Shown here one piece after another: positions 1-8,349 of a DNA stretch of 64,000 bases (within the stretch, counting starts at the first letter, position 1; each line of letters starts with the position of its first letter). The stretch covers positions 558,001 to 622,000 of the forward strand of contig NC_013892.1 of assembly GCF_000027225.1 (NCBI RefSeq), read 5' to 3'. The notes under the pieces are model-generated. The model saw nothing but the letters and a program-made list of their open reading frames with translations, was not told the DNA's origin and searched no databases. The DNA comes from Xenorhabdus bovienii SS-2004 (GTDB lineage: Bacteria > Pseudomonadota > Gammaproteobacteria > Enterobacterales > Enterobacteriaceae). A program made the position numbers and the translations under genes.

Positions 1-297
1 AAGGTAGGCTTGCTGGACAAAGCGAAAAATTTTCCCATTCAGCTTTCTGGGGGGGAGCAGCAGCGTGTTGGTATTGCCCGCGCTGTTGTAAACAAACCCA
101 CCGTCCTGCTGGCGGATGAACCCACAGGAAATCTGGATGGGGAACTGTCTGAGGGGATCATGCGCCTGTTTGAAGAGTTTAACCGCGTTGGTGTGACGGT
201 TCTGATGGCGACGCATGACGTAGCTCTCATAGAACGAAGAAATTACCGTATCCTGACGTTGAATCAGGGGCGTATGCAAGGAGGACATCATGGTTAA
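1..297 (+). CDS. ftsE: Cell division ATP-binding protein FtsE (3' part)
   Basis: This is the C-terminal part of the ATPase subunit of the FtsEX complex, which couples divisome assembly to septal peptidoglycan hydrolase activation at the inner membrane. The 5' end is cut by the window and the frame is open from base 1. Visible ABC-ATPase motifs are the signature LSGGEQQR, Walker B ([12 protein letters not shown]) and the H-loop region (MATHDVAL). The stop codon overlaps the start of ftsX by 8 bases, as expected for translational coupling. Family assignment is secure from the motifs plus the ftsX and rpoH neighbours. Confidence 0.96.
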   Translation, partial: KVGLLDKAKNFPIQLSGGEQQRVGIARAVVNKPTVLLADEPTGNLDGELSEGIMRLFEEFNRVGVTVLMATHDVALIERRNYRILTLNQGRMQGGHHG

Positions 298-1270
298 AAA
301 TGTCCGTCATTCAGCGAAAAAAATGACACCGCCTAAACCCAAGTCCAAGTCACTGAAAGGGGGCTGGCGCGTACAGCAGCGTTACGCGTGGAAAAGCACC
401 TTGTCAGATATGCTGCGCCAGCCGCTGGCGACGTTGCTGACTATCATGGTAATTGCCATCTCATTGACCTTACCGAGCGTGTTTTACATTGTCTGGAAAA
501 ATGTCAACCAAGCGGTGGAGCAGTGGTATCCCGTTCCGCAACTTACGGTCTATCTGGATAAATCCTTGAACGACGGCGGCGCCAGACAGGTGATTGAGCA
601 GTTGAAAGTCATTGATGGTGTGAAATCGGTGAATTACCTGTCCCGTGAAGAAGCCGAGAATGAATTTCGTGCATGGTCTGGCTTTGCCGGTGCTTTAAAT
701 CTTCTGGAAGAAAACCCGCTACCCGCGGTCGCGATTATTTCCCCTCAAATGGATTTTCAAGATTCGACGGTATTAACAACATTGCGTGATCGGGTTTCCC
801 AGATCAAAGGTATTGAAGAAGTCAGAATGGATGAGAGCTGGTTTACCCGCCTCACTGCCTTAGCAAACCTTATTGGCCAGATTGCTGCTGTAATAGGTAT
901 TTTGATGGTGGTTGCGCTGCTTTTGGTTATTGGTAACAGCGTTCGTCTCAGTATCTTTAGTCGCCGCGAAACTATCAATGTCATGAAACTGATTGGCGCA
1001 ACAGATGGCTTTATTCTGCGTCCCTTCCTCAATGGTGGCGTATTGCTGGGGGGATTAGGCGCGATTTTTTCTCTGATCCTTTCATCGTTACTGGTTTGGA
1101 AACTTTCCAATGTCGTTACGGACGTTGCAGGTGTTTTTGGTACTACCTTTAAATTGTACGGTTTGGGATGGGATGAATCCCTGTTGCTGGTACTGATTTC
1201 GGGCATGATAGGCTGGCTTGCGGCATGGTTTGCGACTATTCAGCATTTACGCCGTTTCAGGCCGGAATGA
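290..1270 (+). CDS. ftsX: Cell division protein FtsX
   Basis: Permease-like subunit of FtsEX (326 aa). It has no transport role in the known family; it relays FtsE ATP hydrolysis to periplasmic amidase activators. The sequence shows a basic cytoplasmic N-terminus, a first membrane segment around residues 45-65, a periplasmic domain of about 100 residues, and three more hydrophobic segments around residues 190-215, 245-270 and 290-315, the usual four-TM FtsX layout. A ribosome site (AAGGAGG) lies just before the ATG inside the ftsE 3' end. The order ftsE-ftsX-rpoH is the normal enterobacterial one. Confidence 0.97.
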   Translation: MVKNVRHSAKKMTPPKPKSKSLKGGWRVQQRYAWKSTLSDMLRQPLATLLTIMVIAISLTLPSVFYIVWKNVNQAVEQWYPVPQLTVYLDKSLNDGGARQVIEQLKVIDGVKSVNYLSREEAENEFRAWSGFAGALNLLEENPLPAVAIISPQMDFQDSTVLTTLRDRVSQIKGIEEVRMDESWFTRLTALANLIGQIAAVIGILMVVALLLVIGNSVRLSIFSRRETINVMKLIGATDGFILRPFLNGGVLLGGLGAIFSLILSSLLVWKLSNVVTDVAGVFGTTFKLYGLGWDESLLLVLISGMIGWLAAWFATIQHLRRFRPE

Positions 1271-1292
1271 GTCCATTTGTTGGTCTTCAGGT

Positions 1293-1320
1293 GAACTTTT
1301 GGGCTGCATTACGGTCGAAG
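1293..1320 (+). promoter_or_regulatory. Predicted sigma-E promoter of rpoH (P3-like)
   Basis: GAACTT at 1293-1298 is followed after 16 bases by TCGAAG at 1315-1320, preceded by ACGG. Element and spacing match the E. coli rpoH P3 promoter recalled from memory (GAACTT, 16 bases, TCTGAT, also preceded by ACGG). It would let envelope stress (RpoE) raise sigma-32. Position is seen; function is inferred by analogy. Confidence 0.6.
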
Positions 1321-1356
1321 AAATTGTGGTCGAAAGTACAGTTAGCAATTTGTATC

Positions 1357-1388
1357 CATATTCATACCATTTAGATGATTTGAATATG
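1357..1388. repeat. Inverted repeat in the rpoH upstream region
   Basis: CATATTCA (1357-1364) and TGAATATG (1381-1388) form a perfect 8-bp inverted repeat with a 16-base loop. It overlaps the -35 of a candidate sigma-70 promoter, so it could be an operator or an RNA hairpin. No function is known to me. Confidence 0.4.
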
Positions 1389-1407
1389 AGCTCTATGATG
1401 GTAAAAT
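1380..1407 (+). promoter_or_regulatory. Candidate sigma-70 promoter of rpoH
   Basis: TTGAAT at 1380-1385 and TAAAAT at 1402-1407 with a 16-base spacer, about 90 bases before the rpoH start. Reasonable match to sigma-70 consensus. The -35 lies inside the inverted repeat at 1357-1388. Confidence 0.4.
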
Positions 1408-1497
1408 AGACATATCTTTGGCTTGAATAAACCTTATCGGTGGGCTCAGGCAAAATTTACAAGGCCATCAATTTGGATCTGATTTGAGAGAATTTGA

Positions 1498-2355
1498 ATG
1501 ACAAAAGAAATGCAAACTTTGGCACTAGTTCCACAAGGTAGTTTGGAAGGATACGTCCGTGCCTCCAATGCTTATCCTATGCTCTCCGCAGAAGAAGAGA
1601 AAGAACTGGCAGAAAGGCTGCATTACCAGGGAGATCTGGATGCAGCGAAAAAGCTGATTCTGTCTCACTTGCGCTTCGTTGTTCATGTCGCTCGCAGTTA
1701 TTCTGGCTATGGTCTGCCACAGGCGGATTTAATTCAGGAAGGCAACATTGGCCTGATGAAAGCGGTTCGTCGATTTAATCCAGAAGTAGGCGTTCGTCTA
1801 GTTTCGTTTGCTGTTCACTGGATCAAGGCAGAAATCCATGAATATGTACTGCGTAATTGGCGCATTGTGAAAGTCGCAACGACAAAAGCTCAGCGTAAAC
1901 TGTTTTTTAATTTGCGTAAGGCTAAACAACGTCTGGGGTGGTTTAATCAGGATGAAGTTGATTTGGTTGCCAAAGAATTAGGGGTGACCAGCAAGGACGT
2001 CCGAGAGATGGAATCCCGCATGTCGGCGCAGGATATGGCGTTTGATATGTCCTCTAATGATGACAGTCATGACAGCCAGCCAGTGGCTCCGGTGCTCTAC
2101 TTGCAGGACAAGGCTTCTGACTTTGCCGATGGTATTGAAGAAGACAATTGGGAAAACCACGCTGCGGATAAACTTTCTATGGCGATAGAAGGGCTGGATG
2201 AGCGTAGCCAGGACATTATCCGCGCCCGTTGGCTGGATGATGACAACAAATCCACCTTGCAGGAACTGGCGGATAAGTATGGTGTATCGGCCGAGCGTGT
2301 TCGACAGCTAGAAAAGAACGCAATGAAGAAATTGCGGCTGGCGATTGAAGCGTAA
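1498..2355 (+). CDS. rpoH: RNA polymerase heat-shock sigma factor RpoH (sigma-32)
   Basis: Alternative sigma factor that directs RNA polymerase to heat-shock promoters (285 aa, family-typical length). Region 2 is visible in [13 protein letters not shown] and the following aromatic-rich stretch, and region 4 as a C-terminal helix-turn-helix ([19 protein letters not shown]). The ATG is preceded by TTGAGAGAATTTGA, nearly the same as the E. coli rpoH leader. Known post-transcriptional control (thermosensor mRNA structure, FtsH and DnaK turnover) probably applies but was not tested here. It lies downstream of ftsEX and has its own upstream promoter candidates. Confidence 0.98.
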   Translation: MTKEMQTLALVPQGSLEGYVRASNAYPMLSAEEEKELAERLHYQGDLDAAKKLILSHLRFVVHVARSYSGYGLPQADLIQEGNIGLMKAVRRFNPEVGVRLVSFAVHWIKAEIHEYVLRNWRIVKVATTKAQRKLFFNLRKAKQRLGWFNQDEVDLVAKELGVTSKDVREMESRMSAQDMAFDMSSNDDSHDSQPVAPVLYLQDKASDFADGIEEDNWENHAADKLSMAIEGLDERSQDIIRARWLDDDNKSTLQELADKYGVSAERVRQLEKNAMKKLRLAIEA

Positions 2356-2373
2356 ACTCATCCCTGACGAATT

Positions 2374-2405
2374 AAAAAGCGATAATTTATTTATCGCTTT
2401 TTTTG
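2374..2405 (+). terminator. Rho-independent terminator of rpoH
   Basis: AAAAAGCGATAA, loop TTTAT, then TTATCGCTTTTT running into a longer T tract. Perfect stem, 18 bases after the rpoH stop codon. Confidence 0.9.
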
Positions 2406-2516
2406 TGTCTGCTGCCCTATAAGACGTTAATGGGTTTCCTCATATCTTCAGTCTCCACTTCAATCTTTGGTGTAGGTGTTGCTGGCCAGAAGCATCAGAG
2501 CATAGAGGACATTGCT

Positions 2517-3653
2517 ATGAAAATCGTAATTGCTCCTGATTCATTTAAGGAAAGCCTGAGCGCCTTGCAAGTAGCGGAGGCGATAGAGCAGGGGTTTCGG
2601 GAAATCTTTCCACAGGCAGCTTATATCAAATTGCCAATGGCGGATGGCGGCGAAGGTACGGTGGAATCTCTGGTGGCTGCAACGGGCGGGCAGATAATTT
2701 CATGTTCAGTAACCGACCCCTTGGGGCAGCCGGTTGATGCTTTCTTTGGTTTGCTGGGGGATGGGAAAACCGCCGTCATTGAAATGGCCGCCGCTTCTGG
2801 CTTACATCTTGTGCCGATGGAACAGCGCAATCCTTTGATAACGACAAGTTACGGTACCGGAGAACTCATTCTGGCAGCGCTGGAACACGGTGCGCAGAAA
2901 CTGATTTTGGGTATTGGCGGTAGTGCGACCAACGACGGTGGTGCAGGAATGATGCAGGCACTGGGTGCGCAGCTCTGGGATGGTGATTGCCGTATTCTGC
3001 CATTGGGGGGGGCGGCACTAACCCGATTGGAAAGCATCGACCTTTCTGGTCTTGATCCACGTCTTAGTCAGCTTGAGATCACTGTAGCCTGTGACGTGAA
3101 GAACTCATTATGTGGTGAATCAGGGGCATCAGCGATATTTGGCCCACAAAAAGGGGCGACACCGGAAATGGTCAAAGCGTTGGATTCGGCATTGCACCAT
3201 TATGGGATGAAAATTGAATCACTGACGGACAAAAAAGTGATTGATGTTGCGGGAACAGGCGCTGCGGGAGGTATGGGCGCTTCCCTGTTAGGTTGTTTGG
3301 GCGCGAAATTGCAGTCGGGTATTGAGATTGTCATTAATACCCTGAAACTGGAAGAGGCCATTCAGGGGGCGGATTTGGTGATTACGGGTGAAGGTCGTAT
3401 GGATAGCCAGACCATACAGGGCAAAACACCGATTGGAGTTGCCCGTGTCGCCAAAAAGTTTGGTATTCCCACCATCGCTTTGGTTGGGGGAATGAGCTGT
3501 GATTACCATGTTGTGCATCAGCACGGGCTGGATGCAGTCTTTTCCATTGTACCGGGTGCTTGCTCTCTTTCCGATGCCCTTGCCAATAGTACTGATAACT
3601 TACGGGTAACGGCACGTAATGTTGCTTCGGTCTGGCGTATGGCTTATTCGTAA
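2517..3653 (+). CDS. Glycerate 2-kinase (GlxK/GarK family)
   Basis: Phosphorylates glycerate using ATP, joining glyoxylate or sugar-acid catabolism to glycolysis (378 aa; E. coli GarK and GlxK are about 381). The start chosen is the ATG giving MKIVIAPDSFKES, the conserved family N-terminus, with AGAGGAC just upstream; in-frame sequence upstream of it looks non-coding. Family motifs: ADGGEGT, GIGGSATNDGGAGM, GPQKGA and ITGEGRMDSQT. GarK and GlxK cannot be told apart here because no garL/garR or gcl/hyi genes are adjacent. Its 3' end overlaps the 3' end of panM on the other strand by 10 bases. Confidence 0.93.
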   Translation: MKIVIAPDSFKESLSALQVAEAIEQGFREIFPQAAYIKLPMADGGEGTVESLVAATGGQIISCSVTDPLGQPVDAFFGLLGDGKTAVIEMAAASGLHLVPMEQRNPLITTSYGTGELILAALEHGAQKLILGIGGSATNDGGAGMMQALGAQLWDGDCRILPLGGAALTRLESIDLSGLDPRLSQLEITVACDVKNSLCGESGASAIFGPQKGATPEMVKALDSALHHYGMKIESLTDKKVIDVAGTGAAGGMGASLLGCLGAKLQSGIEIVINTLKLEEAIQGADLVITGEGRMDSQTIQGKTPIGVARVAKKFGIPTIALVGGMSCDYHVVHQHGLDAVFSIVPGACSLSDALANSTDNLRVTARNVASVWRMAYS

Positions 3654-4045
3654 TAATAGGCATTATTTTGTGCATCATAGCGGAAATCGCAGGCATCCAT
3701 AAAATCCCGCAACGCTGGAGCGTGGATATCAGGAAAATGATTCAGGCTCCATTCCCAACGGTTGATCTCCGGGAATGCGGCCTTGACCTGCTCCAGCAGA
3801 TAAGCCCCAACGCCACGCCGACGGGTCACTTCCCGTACACAAAAATCTTCCAGTATTCCTGTTGATGAATTGAGCGTCACTTTAACCGCGGCAAGCAATC
3901 GGCCGTTAAATTGTGCTACAAACAGTTTTTGATCACCTGCTAACAGCACTTCCCACTCCTGCGTATCTTGTTCCGGCCAAATTTTTTTCAAATCAATCTT
4001 ATCCTGCTGGGATAAAACACTTATTGGTTTAATTGTTAACTTCAT
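3644..4045 (-). CDS. panM: PanD maturation factor PanM/PanZ (GNAT fold)
   Basis: GNAT-family protein that, in the known family, binds acetyl-CoA and triggers self-cleavage of the aspartate decarboxylase PanD, feeding pantothenate and CoA synthesis. The 133-aa protein opens MKLTI and has the segment CVREVTRRRGVGAYLLEQV, almost identical to E. coli PanM (yhhK) as I recall it, including the acetyl-CoA binding R-R-x-G-V-G. In E. coli panM also lies near rpoH, which supports the call. It is convergent with the glycerate kinase and the 3' ends overlap. Confidence 0.88.
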   Translation of the reverse strand: MKLTIKPISVLSQQDKIDLKKIWPEQDTQEWEVLLAGDQKLFVAQFNGRLLAAVKVTLNSSTGILEDFCVREVTRRRGVGAYLLEQVKAAFPEINRWEWSLNHFPDIHAPALRDFMDACDFRYDAQNNAYYYE

Positions 4046-4476
4046 ATATTCACCGACCTCAATGAAATAAATTCCAACATTAATCGTAATTTATCTTACT
4101 TTTTCCAATTTTTTTGGCAAAAAATTTTAACAGCATGAATTTTCTAAGTTAAAAATTAATCCCACTGCATATCAGTAGCACATCATACCATTCTTTGAAC
4201 AAAATCTGCTTTGGCACGGGTTCCTTCCGTGGGGAGCAGTACCGCTCTAAAGCTTTTAATGGTGAACGCATTAACTCATCAAACTAATTTATTAATTTCA
4301 AATAATGATATTGAGAATCTCTAATATTTTGCGATGAATAAAGGGGAATAAAGACACAATATATAGGCTTTTTTTGGGTTTGACATACCCTCGGCAACGT
4401 ATATATTAAGCATTTATTTTTAATTGATAAGAATTTATAAAGATTTTTCACTTACCTGAAATTAATAAACTCAACA
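4046..4476. other. AT-rich intergenic region between panM and the T6SS module
   Basis: About 430 bases with no convincing gene. It is the divergent upstream region of panM and the tssF group and probably holds both promoters, but I cannot fix them. TGGCACG at 4212-4218 resembles a sigma-54 -24 element, but the -12 position reads TTCC rather than TTGC. Confidence 0.5.
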
Positions 4477-4531
4477 TATACCTTATGTATTTCAGGATGC
4501 CAACAACACTGCAACTTGAAGGACGGGTATA
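4477..4531 (+). repeat. ERIC-derived short palindromic element
   Basis: Starts TATACC and ends GGGTATA. Internal arms TTCAGGATGC and GCAACTTGAA are near-complementary. The right half reads GCAACTTGAAGGACGGGTATA, close to the terminal segment of enterobacterial ERIC repeats (CTTGAAG followed by GACGGGTATA). It appears to be a deleted or miniature version lacking the ERIC centre, and sits about 55 bases before the tssF start. Confidence 0.6.
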
Positions 4532-4584
4532 AAGGCAAAGTGGTCATTCTCACAACATGCCGCTTTAAGGAAAAGGAGTCAGTT

Positions 4585-6327
4585 GTGAAATCGTTTGAAT
4601 ATTATTATCAGCAGGAATTTGATTATTTAAGACAACTAGCAAAAATTGTGAGTGAAGAAAAACCGCACCTTCGTGATGTACTGGGTGGTGGGGATCCTGA
4701 TGTCGAAAGACTTTTTGAGGGTGCTTCTGTATTAACGGCGCGCCTGAAGCACAACATCGAGGATGGCTTTCCTGAACTGACGCGGCCATTGTTGCAAAAA
4801 TTACGTGCCCAGCCGCTGAAAGGCCTTCCTGCAACCAGCATTATCCAGTTCGACAGTCATGGACAGGGAGATTCCGATTTTTCCATCCCGGCAGGAACCG
4901 AGGTTTATACCGAGGCCGGTCAGCCATTTGTGATGTGTCGTCCGTGCCCGATTGCCCCCCTGACATTGGTTTCCCGTGAAATCATACATCAGATACAGGC
5001 GACCAAAATCATCCTGAAATTTCGTTACACCGGTAAAGACGCGGAGTGGCAGACCAGACCGATAAGCCTGTTCCTGAGCAGTGACGAGCCAGTCGCCGAT
5101 ATACTGATGCTGGGGCTTATGCAGTATTACACCGATACCGAGCTGCACCACAACGGCCAGGTTTATAAAGCGCAGGGAGAGCGGTTTGAAGCCCGTTCCG
5201 GTGCATCCCGTCTGACACTATCATCGGCCAAAGATGACAATTGGGCACCCCAGTTGCTCATAGAATCGCTCTATCTGCCCCATATCAACCAGTTTGTGGA
5301 TTTACCCCTGCCAGTAATGGCGAAACAACTCAAACTGGCGGAACATCGCGAATTCAGTGTGGAATTGACATTAAATACGCTACTGCCGTTATCGGCGGAA
5401 CAAATCGAATCGGCATTTCAGCTACATTGTGTCCCTGTTGTCAACATGAAGCGCAACTGTCAGGTCACACTGCCTTTTGCCGCCGAAACCGCCCGTTATC
5501 CTCTGCCGCTGGCACTCAATCAGGGAATTTTGCATATCGCTGGCATTGAGTTGAAAAATGAGCCGGGCAGTGAAGAAGAGCACCGTGGGGGTGAGTATCT
5601 GTTCTATCCGGCAAGCCTGTTGACCGGCATGGAGCGTTACCACTCGGAATATGATAACGCCGGCTTCTACGGGCTTGAAACCGCCCATGATGAATGGAAT
5701 GGAGTCCGCTATCAGGTAGTGTTCTATGACAGTGAAGGAAAATTAATGCATAAACCGCCTGAGCGCGAATTTATCTGTCATTTTTATGGTTTTGAACAGA
5801 ACCTACCCCCCCTGATATCCGGGGTGATTTCTCTGGGCGGTGAGAATGTTCCCGAGATTTTGCAATTAAAAAACATCACGCCCACTTCACGCACCTATCC
5901 CCCCATTACCGACAGCCTCCGCTATTGGCATTTCCTGTCACACTATGCCACGGGCAGCTATGCCTTAGAGAGCGTACGATCGGTCAGACAACTGTTGCAG
6001 GATTTTGACCTGTACCCCGAGGGGGATCGCCCGGTCAGCCGCAGCATCCGGCGCATGATTGACGGGATCAGCAATATCACCGCGAAATGGGGCGACAGGC
6101 TTATCCGGGGCAGACCCGTCCGCTGCCTGCTTATCACTCTGGAAATGGATGAATCAGCCTATACCAGTGCCGGTGAAATGTACCGGTTTGCCAACGCGTT
6201 ATACCAATTCTTCCCGTTCTGTCTTGCCCAGGGATCGTGGCTGAGAATGCGTGTCATCAGCCAGCCTTCAGGGACGCAATGGTATCTGTCACCTTCAATG
6301 CTGGAAGGTTATCGCTCAATCATGTAA
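4585..6327 (+). CDS. tssF: Type VI secretion baseplate subunit TssF (orphan)
   Basis: Baseplate wedge protein of the contractile T6SS (VasA/ImpG family, 580 aa, full family length). The N-terminus after the chosen GTG (KSFEYYYQQEFDYLRQLAK, then DPDVERLFEGASVLTARL and ELTRPLLQKL) is the classic TssF opening. AAAGGAG lies 7-12 bases before the GTG, and upstream in-frame codons run into the ERIC-like repeat, so the GTG start is preferred. The C-terminus (YRFANALYQFFPFCLAQGSW) is also family-typical, so it is not truncated. tssG, tssE and the sheath genes are absent; the next gene, 12 bases on, is vgrG. It may work with a T6SS core encoded elsewhere. Confidence 0.85.
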   Translation: MKSFEYYYQQEFDYLRQLAKIVSEEKPHLRDVLGGGDPDVERLFEGASVLTARLKHNIEDGFPELTRPLLQKLRAQPLKGLPATSIIQFDSHGQGDSDFSIPAGTEVYTEAGQPFVMCRPCPIAPLTLVSREIIHQIQATKIILKFRYTGKDAEWQTRPISLFLSSDEPVADILMLGLMQYYTDTELHHNGQVYKAQGERFEARSGASRLTLSSAKDDNWAPQLLIESLYLPHINQFVDLPLPVMAKQLKLAEHREFSVELTLNTLLPLSAEQIESAFQLHCVPVVNMKRNCQVTLPFAAETARYPLPLALNQGILHIAGIELKNEPGSEEEHRGGEYLFYPASLLTGMERYHSEYDNAGFYGLETAHDEWNGVRYQVVFYDSEGKLMHKPPEREFICHFYGFEQNLPPLISGVISLGGENVPEILQLKNITPTSRTYPPITDSLRYWHFLSHYATGSYALESVRSVRQLLQDFDLYPEGDRPVSRSIRRMIDGISNITAKWGDRLIRGRPVRCLLITLEMDESAYTSAGEMYRFANALYQFFPFCLAQGSWLRMRVISQPSGTQWYLSPSMLEGYRSIM

Positions 6328-6339
6328 GGAATTTCTACA

Positions 6340-8349
6340 ATGGATGGATTAGTTTTTACCTGCCGGATAGGCCGACTGCCGCAAACCACCTTTCAGGTCG
6401 TAGATTTCAGTTTACAGGAAGGGTTATCGCAACTCTTTCACCTGACCATGACCGTCGTCAGTTCACTGAATAATGTGGCGCTCAGCGAGCAGCTTGGTAC
6501 CAGCGCTTCTCTGACCGTCATACGTGATGGCGTCACTGAACGCACCGTCAACGGCATTGTGGCGGGGGCAGAGCAGGGCAATACTGACGGGCTGCGTACC
6601 TATTACACCTTTATTGTCCGCCCTGAAATGTGGCTGATGACGCTCAATCAGGATAGCCGGATTTTTCATTACCAATCCGTACCGGATATTCTCGCCCGGC
6701 TGCTGAAAGAGCATCGCATCAAGGCGGAGAGTAAATTCTATAAAGATCACCAGCAACATGCGATACGGGAATACACCACCCAAAAACGTGAATCTGCCTA
6801 TGATTTCTGGTGCCGTCTGGCGGCCGAAGAGGGCATCATGTTCTGGTTTGAAGAGGACAAACTGTTCTACAGCAACTCTCACCTTGGCATGTTGGCGGCA
6901 CTGACCCTGACCTACAACGTTCAGGCCAATACCGACAACAGTGATTCAACCGCATGGCAGTGGAATTACGGCGAATACCTGTGCCCCGATGAAACCCGCC
7001 ATAAAGACAACAACTTCCTGCGCCCCTCCTATCCATTGCAACATACCGCTGCACTGGAAAAAGGCATGGGGCATTCGGTTTTTGAAAGTTATGGCCGTTT
7101 TCAGAAGGATGCCGAAGGCCGCCCCTTTACCCAATTGCGGCTGGAACAGTTGCAGAACCAGAGCAAAGTGGGGAAAGCGGTCACCAACTGCATCAAATTG
7201 CGTCCGGGTCGGATCTTTATGCTGCAATCACACCCGATTGGCGCCATGAATGATAGCTGGCAGATAGTCACTGTTTCCCATCAGGGGCATCAGCCACAAG
7301 CCTCCGGTGAGGCCGGGGAGGGAACCACCCTGACCAACCAGATTTCCTTTATTCCGGGCAGGCAGGATTGGCGCCCGCCTTTCCGCTATAAGCCGCTGGC
7401 GGATGGCGATGAAGTGGCCACTGTCGTGGGGCCGGAGGGGGAAGAGATCTACGTCGACAAACATGGCGCTATCAAAGTGCATTTCCACTGGAACCGTTAC
7501 GATGAAGCGGACGACCGGGCATCCTGTTGGGTGCGGGTGGCGCAGGGCTGGAATGGTGATGGCTATGGTTTTATGGCGATCCCGCGCATCGGTCAGGAGG
7601 TGATTGTTTCCTACCTAAACGGAGATATTGATCGTCCGATCGTCACCGGCTGTACCTACAACGGGCGCAACCGCCCGCCGCTGGATCTGCCGGCGGAAAA
7701 AACGCGCACCACCTTCAAGACCCGCACCCACAAAGGTGAGGGATTTAACGAATTGCGCTTTGAAGATGCGAAAGGGAGTGAAGAGATCTATATCCACGCC
7801 CAGAAAGATCAGCTTATCGAGATAAACTACGATAAAACCCAGCGTGTGGGTCACGATGAAAGCCACCATGTCCTGAACAATCGCAAACACGAAATCGGCA
7901 ATGACGAATTCATCCGGATCATGCATGAACAGCACATCCAGATTGACCTGAACCAGTTTGAAACCATCACCAAAGATCGCAAAACCCGCATCAACAACAA
8001 CTGGCAGGAAAATATCTTTGCGGATCACCGGCAAGAAGTGGGGCGGGACAAAACCGCCAAAATTAACAACAACTATACCCTGAATGTGGTCAACAACATC
8101 CAGAGCCTGACGAAAGTCCATACCCTACAGGCCAGCGAATCCGTGCTGATCAAAGGCAAGGCAGGGTCGATTAAGCTGGATGGTTCAGGGGTAACGATCA
8201 CCGGCAAAATCACCTTGCAAGGGGAGGTGTCGGTAACGGGGGGCAGCCCGGGCACGGTGCCGTCACTCAGCGGATCAGCCAATGAAGGGTTGGTCATGGC
8301 AGAGGATTGCCGGGAAAAAGCCCGTAAACAGCAGGAGTCATCGGAATAA
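6340..8349 (+). CDS. vgrG: Type VI secretion spike protein VgrG (TssI)
   Basis: Trimeric spike tip of the T6SS (669 aa). Residues about 1-350 form the gp27-like region (YQSVPDILARLLKEH; ESAYDFWCRLAAEEGIMFWFEED). Next comes the gp5 OB-fold segment (GAIKVHFHWNRYDEADD, CWVRVAQGWNGDGYG, IPRIGQEVIVSYLNGDIDRP). The C-terminal beta-helix has short repeats rich in H, N and E and ends at SGSANEGL. There is no extra C-terminal catalytic domain, so the cargo is the separate downstream effector. The stop codon overlaps the start of the DUF4123 gene by one base (TAATG). Confidence 0.95.
   Translation: MDGLVFTCRIGRLPQTTFQVVDFSLQEGLSQLFHLTMTVVSSLNNVALSEQLGTSASLTVIRDGVTERTVNGIVAGAEQGNTDGLRTYYTFIVRPEMWLMTLNQDSRIFHYQSVPDILARLLKEHRIKAESKFYKDHQQHAIREYTTQKRESAYDFWCRLAAEEGIMFWFEEDKLFYSNSHLGMLAALTLTYNVQANTDNSDSTAWQWNYGEYLCPDETRHKDNNFLRPSYPLQHTAALEKGMGHSVFESYGRFQKDAEGRPFTQLRLEQLQNQSKVGKAVTNCIKLRPGRIFMLQSHPIGAMNDSWQIVTVSHQGHQPQASGEAGEGTTLTNQISFIPGRQDWRPPFRYKPLADGDEVATVVGPEGEEIYVDKHGAIKVHFHWNRYDEADDRASCWVRVAQGWNGDGYGFMAIPRIGQEVIVSYLNGDIDRPIVTGCTYNGRNRPPLDLPAEKTRTTFKTRTHKGEGFNELRFEDAKGSEEIYIHAQKDQLIEINYDKTQRVGHDESHHVLNNRKHEIGNDEFIRIMHEQHIQIDLNQFETITKDRKTRINNNWQENIFADHRQEVGRDKTAKINNNYTLNVVNNIQSLTKVHTLQASESVLIKGKAGSIKLDGSGVTITGKITLQGEVSVTGGSPGTVPSLSGSANEGLVMAEDCREKARKQQESSE

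Noticed and set aside
4212..4230. Sigma-54-like promoter before tssF
   Set aside because: TGGCACG fits the -24 element but the -12 region lacks the GC of TTGC; it is also over 350 bases from the gene.
7615..8121. 168-codon minus-strand frame
   Set aside because: Mirror of the repetitive C-terminal part of vgrG; no own signals.
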